Source: Macrosoma leucophasiata
Lineage: Eukaryota; Arthropoda; Insecta; Lepidoptera; Hedylidae
Assembly: GCA_036365455.1 (NCBI GenBank)
Contig: JAWQUS010000017.1
Coordinates: 10,912,001 to 10,976,000 of the forward strand
DNA: 64,000 bases
Direction: 5' to 3'
A program made the position numbers and the translations under genes. The notes below the pieces were generated by a model, which saw only the letters and a list, made by a program, of their open reading frames with translations, did no database searches and was not told the DNA's origin. Positions 22,646-33,413 of this stretch are shown here, in pieces (within the stretch, counting starts at the first letter, position 1; every line of letters starts with the position of its first letter).

Positions 22646-24960
22646 ACACATTTCAACCATATCCGTATATGTTTTAGTGTTAATCACACCTGCGTATGTA
22701 CATAATTTACTACGTTTAAAGACGTTTAATGCATATTTAATCTTACAAATACAAAAATATTACATTAAGATACTGAAGAAATGTCGTAGTGAAATATGAA
22801 ATTTGATATTGAAAAAAATTGAATTAAGCCAAAACGGTAGGAGGAATTTAAGATTTACGTCGTCTTTAAATCTGCCAGACACAGATCTATGACGAAATAA
22901 ATAAATTAGTGTAATTGACACATCGGTGCGACACAAAAGGAAATGCTTTTTATAGACTACGTGAACAAAAAAAAATTTATCAGGCTTTTTATACGTTTCA
23001 CTTTAATTGTCTTTCAAATAAAATTAATGATTTAACGACACAAATACGAGTTTTTTTATTTCATTCAAGGTAATTTGGAGTGAGAAAATCCGATACTTTG
23101 TTAGTATTCTATAGGATGAGCAGCTAGAAACTTTATTAATAATAACTTGAGGCAGCGCCAGTAAGTTACGTCGAAACAAGCTTAAAACTTGTAAAAGATG
23201 CGTGTAGTTGACATCACGTCACCCAAGTGCACCTAAACTTATTCGTTATAAAAGTTAGGCTGCATTGCAATCTCCTGCAGACTTCTAAATGTAAGGTGAT
23301 CCGAGCTGATCAGACTGCGAAAAATGATGTACAAAATTAAATAATAATGTATTTTTAGGATACCCATTGATATGCACCATATAGCAAGAAGTGTAGAGAA
23401 AACCATTTTAGAAAAATGTTGATAACTTTGTGTATAAGACCAGACAACATTGTTGATACTACAAAAAAAAATCAATACTAAATACTTTTACTGTAACTGC
23501 TAAACCATTACAATATATGTATATTTTTATAGACTGAAAAATAAATAATAAAAGTCTAACTAAATAATTATAAGATAACTTAAATACAATAATTTTTGTA
23601 TCTAAAAAAATATAAAATACTAGCTGTCATGGCGAATTCATACCGCCTAAGTGTAAAATAATATTATAATTTTTTGTATCCACGTTCTTTTGATGTGGAA
23701 TAAAGAGTATTAATTAATTAATGTGTCCAAGATTTGGCAAGTACGAATCATTTGGGGACTACTTCCAATATTTCAAAACTAAAATAAGCTGATAATACTG
23801 AACCGATTTTGGCTTATTTTAGTTTCCTCGAGTTTCAGTGAGACTAACAAACGTCATTTCATGTTTGGTACATGAGATGTGTACCTAATGATAAATATTA
23901 TGTACCTGTATCATAACAGATACAATTATTTTTCTCATCTGTTTACTTAGATGAGACAAATAATTGTATCTATTACATGCATCCTTAGGCAATGCGATTA
24001 CATAATAATATTTTTTAATTTTTATTTTTTTTGGGATACCTATTTAATTAGGACTATAAAACCAAATAAAGCTGATACAAGTATAAAATTTTAAGTAGTG
24101 TGCCATATGATGACTACTGTAAGTACTCCTTTCATTCACTACACTATCTATACACTCAAATATTGTTTTCCAAGAGCACAATGATTCATGACAATACCAA
24201 AATAATTAATCTCACAATCCGCATTCAAGTTTCTAGTGAGTAAAGGCGGTACACATGCTGCCACTTCCATCAGAGGGCTATACTGCCCTAAGTAATTTCC
24301 GTTCTTTAACATATTCTAAACTCACCCGGGTTGTCACTATGAAATTGTTATCCCTCTTATTTGAAATATGGAAGCTTGGACGCTCACTATTTAAAAGTGT
24401 CAAAAACTCGACATGGGTTTTTGCTTGAAATCGTGACCTGGATAAGCTGTAATTATTGTAATAATGATATAATAGTAACTGTGAAACTTCATAAAATATA
24501 GTAGTAGATTATAAAATATTATACAGTGATTTTTTTATGAAGTCATATAAAATTCACGGAGTCTCTTTTTATAAAATATGAATAATGTGAAAGAAGTTGT
24601 TAAAAGCATTGTTACAGGGTAATTTCATCCCAATATTTATTATGAGAAGTATTTTCTCTTTACACCTTCCATTCTTTTGAAACAATAATACTAAATTTTG
24701 TCATTTTATAGTCTGCTACCAGAGCTACAAACTTTAGAATTTATTTTACATTACTGTTGATTATTCTACAAAGAAAACTTATTAATGTATCTGTTCGCAG
24801 ATTTTGCCGTTGCCAAATCTACGCCAGTATTTATTTATAGGTCTGTAATATAACGATAGACAAAAGTTATTTTATTATAGATATATATGTTTTAGCAGAG
24901 TTTAATTCACACACTTGTTTATCAATACAACCTTTTGGCTATATGCCTATAGGCCTCACA
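22646..24960. other. AT-rich DNA without recognised genes
   Basis: Scattered chance ORFs only. A CTAG-ended Helitron-like trace (CTAGCTGTCATGGCG, 23620 onward, reverse) and one hairpin (23918-23971) are the only structured items noted. Confidence 0.5.
23918..23971. repeat. Hairpin, 23-bp arms, 8-nt loop
   Basis: AGATACAATTATTTTTCTCATCT (split here as AGATACAATTATT + TTTCTCATCT) at 23918-23940 pairs with 23949-23971 with one mismatch. The loop is GTTTACTT. Confidence 0.8.
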
Positions 24961-25098
24961 ATTCTTTAATGTAATGGAGGTGATGGTATGGTAAGTGAAC
25001 ACTATAACCTGCAGGTTATAGAGATCTAAACATAATTGGAAAATCAATACAAATGCGTTGCCACCTTTGAGGTCTTGGTGGTTTTCCCCTGTGATAAA
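24961..25098 (-). repeat. SINE-like family A, degraded 3' part
   Basis: Reverse orientation: 'ttctttaatgtaatggaggt', 'gcgttgccacctttgaggtc'. It includes a perfect 18-bp palindrome TATAACCTGCAGGTTATA at 25003-25020. Confidence 0.6.
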
Positions 25099-25104
25099 AC
25101 GTAA

Positions 25105-25270
25105 AACCTAACTTTACCCCTGTATTGCCCGAATGGGTAAGTAGAGGTAAATGCAAACATTCAAGCATACATGCAAACACCCCCAATTCGCCTGGTATAT
25201 TTCATTGCATATCTGGGGAATCCATTAACATATCCGGGCATATTAACAAACTCCCAGGGTGTCACTGGTA
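25105..25270 (-). repeat. SINE family B (tRNA-like head), tail fragment
   Basis: It matches the family B tail in reverse: CTTTACCCCTGTATTGCCCG, 'gtagaggtaaatgcaaacat' and 'catatccgggcatattaac'. The head is absent. Confidence 0.65.
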
Positions 25271-26433
25271 AACTTACGAACAGCTTATTACGTATATTAA
25301 AACGTAGTTTAACTGTATAATGCTTCATAAGACATAATATTATCCATTAGCCAGTCGTTGTAGGACAATAGGATCCTGTGTAACATAAAACATGTGTAAC
25401 CGAATAGACATTTAAGTACTACGGTTAGGGGAGAGGCGTCTCATTTATGCAACCTATCTCGCATTAGCATATTTATGCGAAGTCATTATTAATTCCTACT
25501 TACTTCCATAACGCTTTAATGAAGAACTTAAAATAACATTTGTTGAACGAGTTATTTATTCATATTTTAAGTTATGTTGAATATTCAAAGGTGTTCCTGA
25601 TTGCATTTTTACATGTTTTGAAAAACGTTAGTGTTTATAAGGAACACTTCAAGTCCGTATTTCCTAAAGGAGAAGGTAGAAGTAAAGAGTACATATTAAT
25701 ACATACATTGGTGATTTGAAACAGTGAAGTGCAGCGCTGGTCGAAGATCGTAGGTGATAAAAAATCATAACTCAAACAGATATGTCTTTTTTCTGTTAAG
25801 ATGCTATAATTTTCTTGTAATTTAATTCTAAAAAGATTAGATTTAGATTTCCATTTGAAAAAGGAGGGTCACAATAATTTATGTATCTACCGGGACCACG
25901 AAGCCATTGACAGCGCTTTTTGGTAACGCGAAACAAATAAAGGTCAAGCACCTCTTTGTTAATCATCTGGTAAACCTTCGAACCCCCAACCTTTTAGCAT
26001 TAAATATCCCGGTTATCTAAAGTGGAAATGACTATCTGCCCAAATAATTGTGGCCATTGTGTATAAGCGGAGAACGTTTGTAATATTTGAGACCATAGCT
26101 GCCGCAGGATGGAGGCAATAAGTACCAGTTACCCGACCTTTCCCAACGATCTCTACTGGGATGGGAAAGAGACGATTAAAATGAGTGCTCTGGACATGTT
26201 TTGCCACTTTTATACTTACAATCATCAATAATTGATTTCCATATTACTTTCACGGTTTTACGGCTATCCTTCAATTAACTTTAACACTTATCACTATATA
26301 ATAATATGGTGTTTAAAGTTGTTTTAAGGTTTTTTGATCTAAATAATTTCAGATTGTAATAACTACCAATATTTTAAATTATACTAATTGTAGATCTTTT
26401 TGTGATTAAATGACAATGTTCGTCGCAATCTTC

Positions 26434-26733
26434 TTTTTTTTTTTTTTTTATGTAATGGAAGTGGTAAACAAGCATGCAGTTCACATTGATGTTAAGTGAT
26501 GACTGCAGCCTATAGACACCCACACAAAGACCAAGGTCAAAATGCAGATGCGTTGCCACTCCTGAGGCCTAAGGTGTTATGCCTCTGTGCCGGAAATTAC
26601 AGGGCCGTACATTACCACCTGACCGGAACACGATAGTGTTGAACACTACCATTTAGCGGCAAGTATATTAGGTAATGCGGTGGTGCCTACGCCCGCGAGC
26701 TCCGTCACTAGAGCTCTACCACCAGTAAAAGTA
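26434..26733 (-). repeat. SINE-like family A copy, full length, reverse
   Basis: On the + strand it opens with a T-run and 'tatgtaatggaagtgg', then the complete family A order in reverse, and ends GAGCTCTACCACCAGTAAAA. The stretch GTAAAAGTAAAG next to its 5' end also flanks the copy at 45536-45836. Confidence 0.9.
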
Positions 26734-26840
26734 AAGTATCGTATTCTGCATTGGGGGTCTCTGATTTTATATAATCTTTAGGCTTAATCCAAATTCAATC
26801 GTTTCTTTAACATATTCTGTTCGCCATTCTAGTACATACA

Positions 26841-27158
26841 AAAAAACGTAACTTCACGCCTGTAATCCCCGAAGGGGTAGTCAGAGGTAAATGCATGCAT
26901 TCAAGCATACATGCAAACACCCACGATTCACCGGTTACGTTTTGGCCCATGTAACAGGTGGCGAGCCTGCTGACATCTCCGGGCACATTACCAAACTTCA
27001 AGGTACTGGGATATTACCAGAAAATTTGAAAATCGCTATAGAACCAGAGGTAATGGACTTTACACCATTATCTCTGATAACCCCCTACCCGGGAATTGAA
27101 CCCAGGACCTCAGCGTAGTAGTAGTAGTGGCCTGCTACCACTAGGCTACCGGGGCAGT
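26841..27158 (-). mobile_element. SINE family B, full length (tRNA-like head)
   Basis: On the minus strand it begins CTGCCCCGGTAGCCTAGTGG (A-box-like), then GGTCCTGGGTTCAATTCCCG (B-box-like) and GGGTAGGGGG. The body includes GTGCCCGGAGATGTCAGCAG and the tail GGGGATTACAGGCGTGAAG before an A-run. ACATACAA occurs at the A-run (26834) and again just beyond the head, a possible target duplication. It is a Pol III-type retroposon. Relatives: 32596-32872, 53262-53357, 56045-56274, 62872-63050, 25105-25270. Confidence 0.8.
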
Positions 27159-27684
27159 TAACAACATACAACGACAAAGATTTCACTGTGATTTGTTTTG
27201 ATCACAGGTTTTTGATTTAATGTTAAATAGATGGGAAACGCAATATGCGCTCGAGCACCTAAATCCAAAAATCCCCTCATGGACTTCCCTACCATAACAT
27301 ATACTGTCTCTGTTAATTATATTGAATCACATAAAATAAAGAATTGACCACAGAATAAAAGACGATAGTAGCCTGTGACTTTGAAAAATAACGAGAAATT
27401 CACATTCTCACAAACTTATAAATCTGAGTGGATCATAGATATCGGATTTATTCAAGAGAAACGTATTCAAAAGTAAGGTGCCAGGTCGTATATAATACTT
27501 TATACAACCAATTTGTCCGGCTTCCACGCCCTTGAATATTAATACAACGCCGCATTCAATTTACTACCGCTTGTTGTCTCAACTTTGATTACAAGCGTTA
27601 AGCTCAAAAGAGAAACATTAAAAGCTCTCTAGATATGTAGGTACCTTATTTTAAACTGATCTGTATTTTTGGTTACCGAACTAA

Positions 27685-27727
27685 AAACAACTTGGGCCTC
27701 AGAAGTGGCAACGCGTTTGCATTGGAG
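27685..27727 (+). repeat. SINE-like family A fragment
   Basis: Only AACTTGGGCCTCAGAAGTGG and CAACGCGTTTGCATT are retained. Confidence 0.5.
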
Positions 27728-27799
27728 AATTTAGGTTATGCGTATTATGCGAATTTAGAATATTAAAATTTATATGCAGAATTTACTTACCTCTCAGGT

Positions 27800-28088
27800 T
27801 TTTTTTAATGTAATAGAAGTGGCAATCAATCATGCAGTTCACATTGATGTTAAGTTATGACTGCAGCCTATAGACACTTACATGAAGACCAAGATCAAAA
27901 TGCAGAACTTTACCACTCCTGAGGCCTAATGTGTTATGCCTCTGTGCCGGAAATTGCAGGCCCGTACATTACCACCTGACCGGAACACGATAGTGCTGAA
28001 CACTACCATTTGGCGGCAAGTAGGTAAACCAGGTAATGCGGTGGTGCCTACGCCCGCGAACTCTGTCACTGGAGCTCTACCACCAGTA
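27800..28088 (-). repeat. SINE-like family A copy, full length, reverse
   Basis: It runs from TTTTTTTTAATGTAATAGAAG to GGAGCTCTACCACCAGTAC, with all family A landmarks between. Confidence 0.9.
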
Positions 28089-28107
28089 CTGGTAGGCGAA
28101 CTGCTTC

Positions 28108-28303
28108 CTTTTTTATGTAGTTATGGTGGCAAACAGTGTTCATGTAAATGTTGTAATGACTGCAGCCTATAAACATGTACATAAATACTAGAGGGCAAAA
28201 TACAGATGCATTGCAACCCCTGAAGTCTGGTCTAGATTGTTTCGACTCTATGATAGAAATTACGAGGCCATTAATTGCTTACCAGATATTAATAGTTGTC
28301 AGG
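28108..28303 (-). repeat. SINE-like family A, degraded copy, reverse
   Basis: It lies immediately after the previous copy: 'tttttatgtagttatggtgg', ATGACTGCAGCCTATAAAC and 'gcattgcaacccctgaagtc'. The 5' part is lost. Confidence 0.65.
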
Positions 28304-29385
28304 TATTTATAGTGCAAGTATCCAGGAAAAGCCGTCCATTGTTAAATTAGTTAAATTTTATTTATTTCATAGATATCAGTTGCTATTACGAGAACATAAT
28401 CATGTCAAACAATAAAACTTTGATAAGTTTACCTTAAACATATTTGTTTCTGCAAATTTAATCATGCGGCACAAAAGCACTTAACTAATCTACCCCCTGT
28501 AATATAATGGCACTCCGCATTCATGCCGCAAATAGGACTAATTCAATAGGTTTATAATTGTTCACAAGCAAACCTAGAATAACAATCCTTTACATTATCC
28601 CGTAATATTCTAGCCATGTAGATACTACTGTGTGTTAAAAATATAACAAAATTAAGTGTTTATACATACAGAAACATTTTTCTACATAATGATTTGAAGA
28701 TATGCTTTTCAATGAATATAAATTTCAAAACTAAAATATCTTTAAAATATTTCACATACAAATTCTAACCCACACACCTTTCACGTAAAGGGTACAATAT
28801 GAACTTAGGTTGATCACTGATAAATAGCATCTCATATATCCAATTATTTGTCAAGGTCTGCTTCTTTGGCGCGTTTTGTGATATAAACCCTCACTGGAAT
28901 ATTATCAGGATATATGAGAACGACGAACGTGGTCCTTTTATCCTCCTACGAGATGTTTTTCAGAAACATCTATTCCACAAAACTATTCCATATAAACCAC
29001 TTACGGTTTTTATTCAGACTAATATATTTCTATATTGCTTTAAAAAAACACCTTTTTTATAGGACACTAGTGACTCGGAAAATTTTTAGATTTTAATTTC
29101 GAGTCACTTATTTATATTCACAGCAATCGAAGTAAAGAATTAAAATAATGTATAGCTACATTGGATAATCAAAAAAGGAGTTGATGTTTTAGAAAGAAAT
29201 GTGTCGTCATCACGCTCGACATATCGACTTAGCTTTTATCGTAGATTCCTAGAATAGTACAGGAAAAAAATTATTATAGGTTATGCTATATTATTGGTAA
29301 ACAAAACCAAATCCAGTGATCTGTCAAATTTTGTAGTGTACACAAATAATGTTGGTAAGCGAAACGTAATCATCACTATCACTAT
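28304..29385. other. AT-rich DNA, nothing recognised
   Basis: No gene, repeat family or RNA gene was identified. Confidence 0.5.
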
Positions 29386-29639
29386 TCACTACATATTATA
29401 AAGTAAAGTCCCTCCCCCCATATTTTCTGTCTGTATGTATGCGCTAATATCGGAAAGAAGTGAACGGATTTTATTTCTGTTTAAAATGTTGGAAAAAGGG
29501 TTTTTCAAAGAATATACAATACAAAGTATCATTTATCAATATCGTACTTATATTTATCGAAATATCACGGTTTTTTTCGGAGAAGTTGAATCCCCGCATT
29601 AAAATAAATGCTACCCGTGAAGCCGAAGCGGGTCGCTAG
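29386..29639 (+). mobile_element. Short non-autonomous Helitron-like element
   Basis: It ends GCTACCCGTGAAGCCGAAGC and GGGTCGCTAG, a GC-rich pairing block plus CTAG terminus. The body contains 'gtctgtatgtatgcgctaat' and AAGTGAACGGATTTTATTTC, typical of such elements. The 5' boundary is tentative, and the base after CTAG is A rather than T. Confidence 0.5.
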
Positions 29640-29761
29640 AAAAATATATTAGGACCTTCACGAACCTTTGGTTAATTTTTTCTAAATAATAAGTTTAACT
29701 TGAGTACATTGTTGTAATCCGTGTACGATATAATCTACAAAATATTTACGAACCGGCGTCG

Positions 29762-29812
29762 GTGTCGTCGGTGCATGTTACTACCGTTGTTAGCAACATG
29801 CACCGACGACAC
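29762..29812. repeat. Perfect 18-bp hairpin, 15-nt loop
   Basis: GTGTCGTCGGTGCATGTT at 29762-29779 pairs exactly with 29795-29812. The motif CACAACGCAGCTT following it recurs at about 29915. Confidence 0.85.
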
Positions 29813-30114
29813 AACGCAGCTTGCAACATGCCATTTCTACTGTCTTGTTATTTACATTTCTGTGCTTATTGACGATGACGAGTTAGCTTATGTCGTCAGT
29901 GACGATCATCGACCACACAACGCAGCTTCGACTTAAAAACAATATATATAATATACAAATAAATATTGATATACAATCTCTATGTCCATTTCGTCTAAAT
30001 CTATTTAGCGGTTTTTTAAGCCGCGAAAGCAAACACTTAAGCAAAGTTACTGTTATCGCTGAAATATGTTTTTGAATACAAAATGTTTTTGGTATCACAA
30101 AGAGAAACTTATTA

Positions 30115-30410
30115 GGGGAGAATAATAGCATAACCGCCACGCTTGACGCTTGACAGCGGATTCAGTTTTGACTCGGGACGCTGCAGCCCATCTCGCGTTG
30201 TTTTATTTACCACCGTCCTATTGGAATGGAATGGTTGAACCATCGCCATTGGTCAGTTAACTGACTGCACTAGCTAAAGAATTCTCCTCCATTAAGGCCG
30301 TCGGCATTATAGCATATTCTCTCCTAATGACGCACAACACTATTGTGGACGTTTTTGGGGAAGGCTTTGTCCAGCAGTGAACATTTTTCGGCTGAAGTTA
30401 TTATGATGAT
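30115..30410 (+). repeat. Family E repeat, longer copy
   Basis: It contains CATAACCGCCACGCTTGACG, GACTCGGGACGCTGCAGCCC, 'ggccgtcggcattatagcat', GGCTTTGTCCAGCAGTGAAC and an ATGATGATG end. A related internal part is at 31830-32045. Confidence 0.65.
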
Positions 30411-31790
30411 GTTATAGTATTTTTTTAAAGACTATTAGTTACTTTTTCGCAATAATAAAGTGAAAAAAAATATATTAGATATATTTTTGAAACGCGTATG
30501 AAAACAGTAGAAACATATTATTATTTATTTTGTTCTCTTCTATTATTTTATAGGATGTGTGTACGTGCTTGTTTTCATATTAATTCGTATTCTATTATAT
30601 TAAATTTTGCTATTAACTCATTGTGGTTTTCTTCTTAGGATCTCAAGGCGGAAATAAAATTGTTTCCCATTTGAATATGTCAGTAACAATAATATAAAAG
30701 AAAATTATATATATATTATTTTGTATTATTCTGAAGACAAATTTAATTAAAATACTTGTGTCAAGAAAATGTATTATGTAGTATGTTGCATTGTTTATAC
30801 CGCTCACTCAAAATTGTTATCACACAATGTAGGTCGGTCCAATGGGATTTGGAGCAGCGATTCATGTCAAAAGGGTTTTGAAGTAAAGTTGCTTCGGCTC
30901 CACGAATCATTAACAATTAGGTATAACGATATACATAAGCACAGTAAAGTAAAATAATCGACTATATACAAAGATGAACTGGCTGATTAAAAAAAATCTT
31001 GTGGTTGAATTGATTTTAATAAAACTCCCAGCGATTATACATTCAAGAGGGGAACTTAAACCAAACTTATGAGACAAATTGAAAGAAAATATGTATGTCG
31101 ACAGTATTTCTTATATTTTCTATAAATAAATAAATTGATGCTATGGTCTACAATTTTAAGAAAAGGAGGGCTTTTCTGCTAAAAGTAATATTTTATACCC
31201 TGATTCCTTTGAGTAAAATTCAATAAAATAAACAAAAAAAAAAGTTTTTTTTACAATTTCTTAATGTATATAATATAACACATTCAAAGATAAGTCGTGT
31301 TATTGACACACACAAGGAGACAATCAATGTTAAAATAAAACAGTACTGACGGCGATATTGAGTGGCGATGGCAGCCACATCCCACTCTACAATATTATGC
31401 TTTAATGAGTTAAGTGACCTCACTTCAGATTTTATTATATCAATGAATAAAAATACTTTTTAAGTGAATTAAAGTTCGTTTATATAATGTTTGATAATCA
31501 GTTTTGTAGTCTGATAATTCGTGTTATACCAGTTTTCTTATTGATAGCTAACAAATGTATAGGTTCTTAGTACATGTATAAGTATGATCAAATAGGCATT
31601 AAAAAATATATAATGTACGTATTTGAATGAAAAAATTGGACGTATACTATTTTAGTTTTGACTCAAGGCCGCAACCTCTGGATGGATAATCCTAAGAAGA
31701 AACTTTTATGCAGTATTTCTCTATGATAACCATTCCGATTTCAATTCCAAAAAAATGATGTTATTTTTAGTTCAAAAGAGTATACACAAA
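30411..31790. other. AT-rich DNA, nothing recognised
   Basis: Only short ORFs without motifs. Confidence 0.5.
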
Positions 31791-31794
31791 ATAG

Positions 31795-32045
31795 TGGAGC
31801 TCAGTCGAAAGACGGCCTTTGTAGGACAAAAGCCTTCTCCAATCACATGGGGTGATATGCCATAATCGCCACGCTTGGCAAGCGGGTTGGCGATTGTAGC
31901 GACGATAATTTGATCACGGGACGCTTCAGTCTACCCCGCATTGATTTTACTATCGCCCTATTGCAATAGTTTGACCGCTATTGTTCAGTTGACTGACTAC
32001 ACTAGTGGAGAAATTCTCATCCTCTAGTGGGATGTGGGGTCGTCA
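31795..32045 (+). repeat. Family E-related repeat fragment
   Basis: It includes CGCCACGCTTGGCAAGCGGG, TCGGGACGCTTCAG-like sequence (ATCACGGGACGCTTCAGTC) and GTTGACTGACTACACTAG, also found in the copy at 30115-30410. Its left part (GGACAAAAGCCTTCTCCAAT) is in opposite orientation, so this is a rearranged copy. Confidence 0.5.
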
Positions 32046-32136
32046 CGTCCTAACACTTACACAAAAATTACCAAATACTTTTATTTATTTAATTTAAGTA
32101 TTCACATATTATAACCATTTTATTAGGTAAACTTAA

Positions 32137-32410
32137 CTGGTGGTAGAGTTCCAGTGCAGGAGCTCGAGGGCGTAGGCACTACCGTATTACCTAATTTGCC
32201 GCTAAATGGTAGTGCTCAACACTATCGTGTTCCGGTTAGATGGTAATGTAATAACTGTCGCAGAGACATAACAACTTAAATCTCAGGGGTGGCAACGCAT
32301 CTGCATTTTGACCTCTGGTTTTTGTGTAGATGTCTATAGGCTGCAATCATCACTTATCATCAATGTGAGCTGCATGCTTGTTTGCAACCTTCCTTGGATA
32401 AAAAAAATAT
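32137..32410 (+). repeat. SINE-like family A copy
   Basis: AACTGGTGGTAGAGTTCCAG to 'ccttggataaaaaaaata'. Nearly full length. Confidence 0.9.
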
Positions 32411-32595
32411 AAACGTAAGAATGTAGGCAGAGTTCAATACATGCACATTCCCAATGAAGTCCATATTATGTATACAGTTACGTATCCATCTAAGAATGGC
32501 GAGCCTATTGATTCTCACCGGGGATAGTACGATAGAGGGCGGCGTGAGGAGTTTTCTATAATGGATTTATCATATATTACTGACTAGCACACTAA

Positions 32596-32872
32596 ACGAC
32601 AGCAGGCCACTTCTACTACGCTGGGGTCCTGGGATCGAATCCCGGGTCGGGGACAATAAGAGATAATGGTGTATGGTGGCTGGGATTTTTCTGTTTTCTG
32701 GAAGTTTCCCAGTACCTCGAAGTTTGGTAATGTGCCCGGAGATGTCAACAGGCTCGCCACCTATTACATGGGCCAAAATCGTAGGCGAATCGTGTGTTGG
32801 ATGTATGCTTGAATGCATGCATTTACCTCTGCGTACCCCTTCGAGGATTACAGGCGTTGTTACGTTATAATG
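32596..32872 (+). repeat. SINE family B, 5'-truncated copy
   Basis: It starts inside the tRNA-like head (AGCAGGCCACTTCTACTACG), keeps the B-box-like GGGATCGAATCCC, and has the body GTAATGTGCCCGGAGATGTC and tail GAGGATTACAGGCGTTG. Confidence 0.75.
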
Positions 32873-33297
32873 GATGAGTTTATGATTTATTTAAATCAAT
32901 AATTGAATATCGCTGATGTACTACTGTACTCTATGTGTATGTAATGTAATGTAACTCTTACGATTATCAACAGTGTCAAGTCAACGATTCAACAACCTCT
33001 ATAAAGGGAAAAAAATATCCGTCCGTCACCAAGATATTTATTGCCGAATATGGACAGACTTCATGTTGATTACTACTGCCTTTACAGTATTTGACAATGG
33101 TGCAGTCGATTGCTTTATATGGACCATCCAACTGGGTGGACTCACTTACTCCATAACATGATCTTCCTTCGTAGGCTGCAACGAGATATAGCAGTGCATT
33201 CATTCAGCATATTGTTAAGATAATTTGTTTACTAAACTGTTGTACTGATCAAAATAAATATTGTACTAAATTTTAATCAAAACATTTTTCTGTACAG

Positions 33298-33413
33298 AAG
33301 TTAAAAAAGCGAGCATCATCATGAATCCTGCTTCAACATACACCAGCCGAGTCATTATTTTACTTGGAGCTGTCGCGTTGCTCTTCAGTACCGCAATTGT
33401 TGCGGCCCCAATG
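33298..33413 (+). other. AstC: AST-C exon with start codon and signal peptide
   Basis: The acceptor TTTTTCTGTACAG ends at 33297. The 5' untranslated part is 33298-33320 and the ATG is at 33321 (context ATCATCATGA). 31 codons encode MNPAS..signal peptide..AAPM, then donor GTAATT at 33414. An upstream non-coding exon is implied. Confidence 0.9.
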
